Under the pieces are notes generated by a model. That model saw only the letters and a list, made by a program, of their open reading frames with translations, ran no database searches and had not been told where the DNA came from. DNA of 5,107 nt from an uncultured Bacteroidales bacterium (lineage in GTDB: Bacteria; Bacteroidota; Bacteroidia; Bacteroidales; UBA932): the NCBI GenBank assembly GCA_946530505.1, contig CAMNAD010000117.1, forward strand, positions 1 through 5,107, written 5' to 3'. Position numbers and translations under genes: made by a program. Positions 5,049 through 5,107 of the stretch are shown here, piece by piece; within the stretch, counting starts at the first letter, position 1, and the number at the start of each line of letters is the position of its first letter.

Positions 5049-5107
5049 TTCACAAGCGGGAAATCCATTCTGTGAGGAAGAAGGACATTCTTCGCATACA
5101 GACGTAC

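Noticed and set aside
1..5107. CRISPR array, tRNA/rRNA gene, insertion sequence or prophage remnants
   Set aside because: No spaced direct-repeat array, no cloverleaf with tRNA consensus arms, no transposase or integrase-like protein, and no phage gene is visible on either strand.

Overview
The window looks like ordinary chromosomal DNA from a member of the Bacteroidota, probably order Bacteroidales. Three things suggest this. The isoleucyl-tRNA synthetase carries the Bacteroidota-type signature around its ATP site (PSANGMPGIHHV). The divergent ileS/cvpA spacer contains exact matches to the Bacteroidota -7 promoter element TAnnTTTG. A lipoprotein with a DUF4369/TlpA-like layout, typical of the phylum, is also present. 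Genus cannot be decided from the sequence alone.

Layout, left to right. Bases 1-818 (minus) hold the N-terminal 272 codons of ileS, cut by the window edge. A 53-base divergent spacer (819-871) holds two interlocked promoter candidates. Then come cvpA (plus, 872-1366) and tsaB (plus, 1359-2171), overlapping by 8 bases. tsaB ends tail-to-tail, with a 9-base overlap, against a minus-strand cluster read from right to left: ribF (4185-5048), greA (3664-4134), a HIT-family gene (3256-3660) and a DUF4369/thioredoxin-fold lipoprotein gene (2163-3269). greA, HIT and the lipoprotein gene are tightly packed (3-base gap, then 14-base overlap) and look like one operon. A hairpin followed by a T-run separates ribF from greA. 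No stretch longer than 300 bases lacks a gene, and I see no RNA gene, CRISPR array, insertion sequence or phage gene.

The genes are mostly housekeeping: isoleucine charging of tRNA (ileS), the t6A modification of tRNA (tsaB), rescue of stalled RNA polymerase (greA), FMN/FAD synthesis (ribF), a nucleotide-binding hydrolase (HIT) and a CvpA-type inner-membrane protein.

The outstanding feature lies inside tsaB. A GC-rich block of about 135 bases (roughly 1881-2015, exactly 45 codons) folds as a long imperfect inverted repeat capped by smaller hairpins. It adds about 45 low-complexity residues to an otherwise normal TsaB. It has no stop codon in the tsaB frame or in any of the three reverse frames. 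This looks like an in-frame palindromic repeat inserted into an essential gene, comparable in principle to the Rickettsia palindromic elements. A second point of interest is that the lipoprotein's thioredoxin-like domain lacks the CxxC active site.
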